DNA of 25,285 nt from positions 1 to 25,285 of IMG/VR virus record IMGVR_UViG_3300044971_000596, one strand, 5' to 3'. This DNA is from a virus. The notes under the pieces were generated by a model. The model saw only the letters and a list, made by a program, of their open reading frames with translations, made no database searches and was not told where the DNA came from. Below are positions 24,230 to 25,285 of this stretch, piece by piece. Numbering within the stretch: position 1 is the first letter of the stretch; every line of letters begins with the position of its first letter. The position numbers and the translations under genes were made by a program.

Positions 24230-24456
24230 TGGCACGGAAAACGAAGTTCATCTACATCGGTCTTCACGAGGCTCTCGCTCGTCGCGTTCGCGATGCAGCG
24301 AAGGCCAGCAACACCCGCATCTCTGCATTCGTGCAGTCGATGCTTGATCAACACTACCCGGAGTCGCACAAGGCTGCTGACGAGGCTAACGAGCCGATCG
24401 TCATCACCGGCCAAGGCGACTACCAAACGATCGTTCGACCCACAGACATCGCGTGA
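24229..24456 (+). CDS. Ribbon-helix-helix transcriptional regulator
   Basis: This 75-residue protein has an N-terminal strand (TKFIYIGL), helix 1 (HEALARRVRDAAKAS) and helix 2 (TRISAFVQSMLDQHY). The short turn with N28-T29 between the helices completes the Arc/CopG ribbon-helix-helix pattern. These proteins dimerise through the strand, which enters the DNA major groove. The last 30 residues are polar and likely flexible. The frame stays open upstream to 24133 with ATGs at 24163 and 24217, but the family begins close to its strand, so 24229 is chosen. The gene follows the giant protein by 114 bases and is preceded by a promoter and a perfect palindrome. It probably represses its own transcription and perhaps the recombination gene downstream. 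Confidence 0.8.
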   Translation: MARKTKFIYIGLHEALARRVRDAAKASNTRISAFVQSMLDQHYPESHKAADEANEPIVITGQGDYQTIVRPTDIA

Positions 24457-24464
24457 TGTCTGTG
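24441..24464 (+). other. Perfect 10-bp inverted repeat over the regulator's stop codon
   Basis: CACAGACATC (24441-24450) and GATGTCTGTG (24455-24464) pair exactly around GCGT. The TGA stop at 24454-24456 lies across the loop and 3' arm. No T-run follows. It may be an mRNA-stabilising hairpin, a weak terminator or a second binding site. Confidence 0.7.
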
Positions 24465-24473
24465 AAATGAATA

Positions 24474-24506
24474 GGCCGCGTCAACATGGTCGATGCCGAC
24501 GCGGCC
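24474..24506 (+). other. Perfect 9-bp GC-rich inverted repeat before the nuclease gene
   Basis: GGCCGCGTC (24474-24482) and GACGCGGCC (24498-24506) pair exactly around a 15-base loop. The loop contains a further CAT/ATG pairing. It ends 6 bases before the nuclease's GGAG site and lacks a T-run. It may act as a terminator or barrier between the regulator and the nuclease. Confidence 0.7.
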
Positions 24507-24522
24507 CTGATTGGAGTCAATT

Positions 24523-25285
24523 GTGAAACTGTCAGAAATCAAGTGGCCGTCAGTGGTTAGTGATTTGCCAGCGGAAGTGTATCACGCCGTCGATGCACTT
24601 TCCGCTAGCCGTCTTCAGATTCTGAATACGGGTACAAACAAGCACCTTTCGCACAAGTTGTCGAACCCCGATGACAACGAGGATTTCGTTGTTGGTCGAG
24701 CGTTTCATGCTGCCGTGTTGCAGCCGGAGGTGTATGCCGCTGAGTTCGTTGCGATGCCGGATGGTCTGAAGCGCACGACCAAGGAAGGCAAGGCGGAGTA
24801 CGAGCGACTCATTGCAACCGGTAAGCAGGTGCTGACCGCATCGCAGGCGAAGCAGATCGAGGGCATGCGGCAAACCGCTCTGGAACACCCGGAGGCTCGA
24901 TACTTCCTGAACACACTTGCAGGAACTGCGGAGGTATCAGCGTTCGTGGAGTTCGATGGCTACCAGTGCAAGGGCGTGAAGTCCAAGGCTCGCTTCGATC
25001 GAGTTGTTGAGATCGATGGAGAGGTTGCGATCGTTGACCTGAAGTCGAGTCGAAGCGCATCTCGCGATGACTTTGAGCGTTCGATCTGGTCATACGGCTA
25101 CGGCACACAGTGCGCTGGATACCTGCGCGCCGCGCGACAGTTCTGGAATGTGCAGCACTTCGTGTTCGTGGTGGTCGAGAAGGAACCGCCGCATGTCACT
25201 GCCGTCTACCGCATGAGCGATACGGTGATCAAGGAGTTCAATCACAAACTCGATCTGCTGATCGATCGCTATCAGAACTACATCG
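24523..25285 (+). CDS. PD-(D/E)XK nuclease of the DUF3799 (RecE/RecB-like) type, 3' end outside window
   Basis: The frame opens with GTG at 24523, 6 bases after GGAG, and runs to the window end (254 residues seen). The first in-frame ATG comes only at residue 77, after conserved sequence. The pattern is that of DUF3799 phage exonucleases: YHA..ALSASRLQ near residue 20, GRAFHAAVLQPE (G58, H62), KRTTKEGKAEYE, then the nuclease core RFDRVV (D159), VAIVDLKSS (D172, K174) and QCAGY (Q196, Y200), and the strand FVFVVVEKEPPHVTAVY. Together H62, D159, D172, K174 and QxxxY are the usual RecB-family metal-binding and active-site set, so the enzyme looks intact. Such proteins process double-stranded ends for phage recombination, usually beside a RecT- or Erf-type annealing protein, which would be expected just outside the window. 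Confidence 0.85.
   Translation, partial: MKLSEIKWPSVVSDLPAEVYHAVDALSASRLQILNTGTNKHLSHKLSNPDDNEDFVVGRAFHAAVLQPEVYAAEFVAMPDGLKRTTKEGKAEYERLIATGKQVLTASQAKQIEGMRQTALEHPEARYFLNTLAGTAEVSAFVEFDGYQCKGVKSKARFDRVVEIDGEVAIVDLKSSRSASRDDFERSIWSYGYGTQCAGYLRAARQFWNVQHFVFVVVEKEPPHVTAVYRMSDTVIKEFNHKLDLLIDRYQNYI

Noticed and set aside
24111-24347. A 78-codon frame starting with GTG at 24111.
   Set aside because: It overlaps the regulator out of frame, has no ribosome-binding site, and its product lacks any recognisable pattern.
24523-25285. Annotation of the nuclease as Cas4.
   Set aside because: The N-terminal pattern and the TTKEGKAEYE segment are those of phage DUF3799 proteins, there is no iron-sulphur cysteine cluster, and no CRISPR genes are nearby.

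Overview
This window is part of a double-stranded DNA bacteriophage genome, most likely a short-tailed (podovirus-type) phage. It holds the morphogenesis region and the first genes of the next module. Every gene I can support lies on the + strand. Genes are tightly packed, often sharing ATGA, TAATG or TGATG stop/start overlaps, and I see no tRNA, insertion sequence or CRISPR array. There is no tape-measure, tail-tube or sheath gene. Instead there is a head-to-tail adaptor, a large nozzle-like protein and a set of candidate internal (ejected) proteins ending in a 3129-residue giant. The host cannot be named. Several tail proteins resemble families I know from aquatic phages (cyanophages, pelagiphages), so an aquatic bacterium is a reasonable guess only.

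Layout: 1-4020 is the head module (portal C-terminus, a small protein, an acidic scaffold, the major capsid protein and a decoration-like protein). 4073-4813 is the adaptor. 4816-7435 is a cluster of host-contact proteins (collagen-like fibre, beta-rich protein, glycine-rich adhesin, small cyanophage-type protein). 7432-8164 is a compact membrane/lysis cassette (coiled-coil membrane protein, two-TM holin-like protein, and two overlapping frames, one of them lipoprotein-like). No endolysin is visible. 8164-9510 is a fibre with an Mtd-like N-terminus. 9548-11737 is the tail nozzle. 11737-24114 encodes four proteins likely packaged inside the capsid, the last a multidomain polyvalent-type protein with several candidate enzyme modules. 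24229-24456 encodes a ribbon-helix-helix regulator set among perfect palindromes. 24523 to the window end is the start of a PD-(D/E)XK (DUF3799-type) nuclease, which opens a DNA-recombination module.

How it fits together: the head genes build and stabilise the capsid, the adaptor and nozzle close it, and the fibres contact the host. The internal proteins would be ejected with or ahead of the DNA, with the giant one carrying enzymatic cargo into the cell. The regulator sits at the boundary between late structural genes and the recombination gene, with a promoter and operator that imply autoregulation. Two hairpins bracket the decoration gene, and the second one buries the ribosome-binding site of the adaptor gene, which could lower its expression relative to the capsid proteins.
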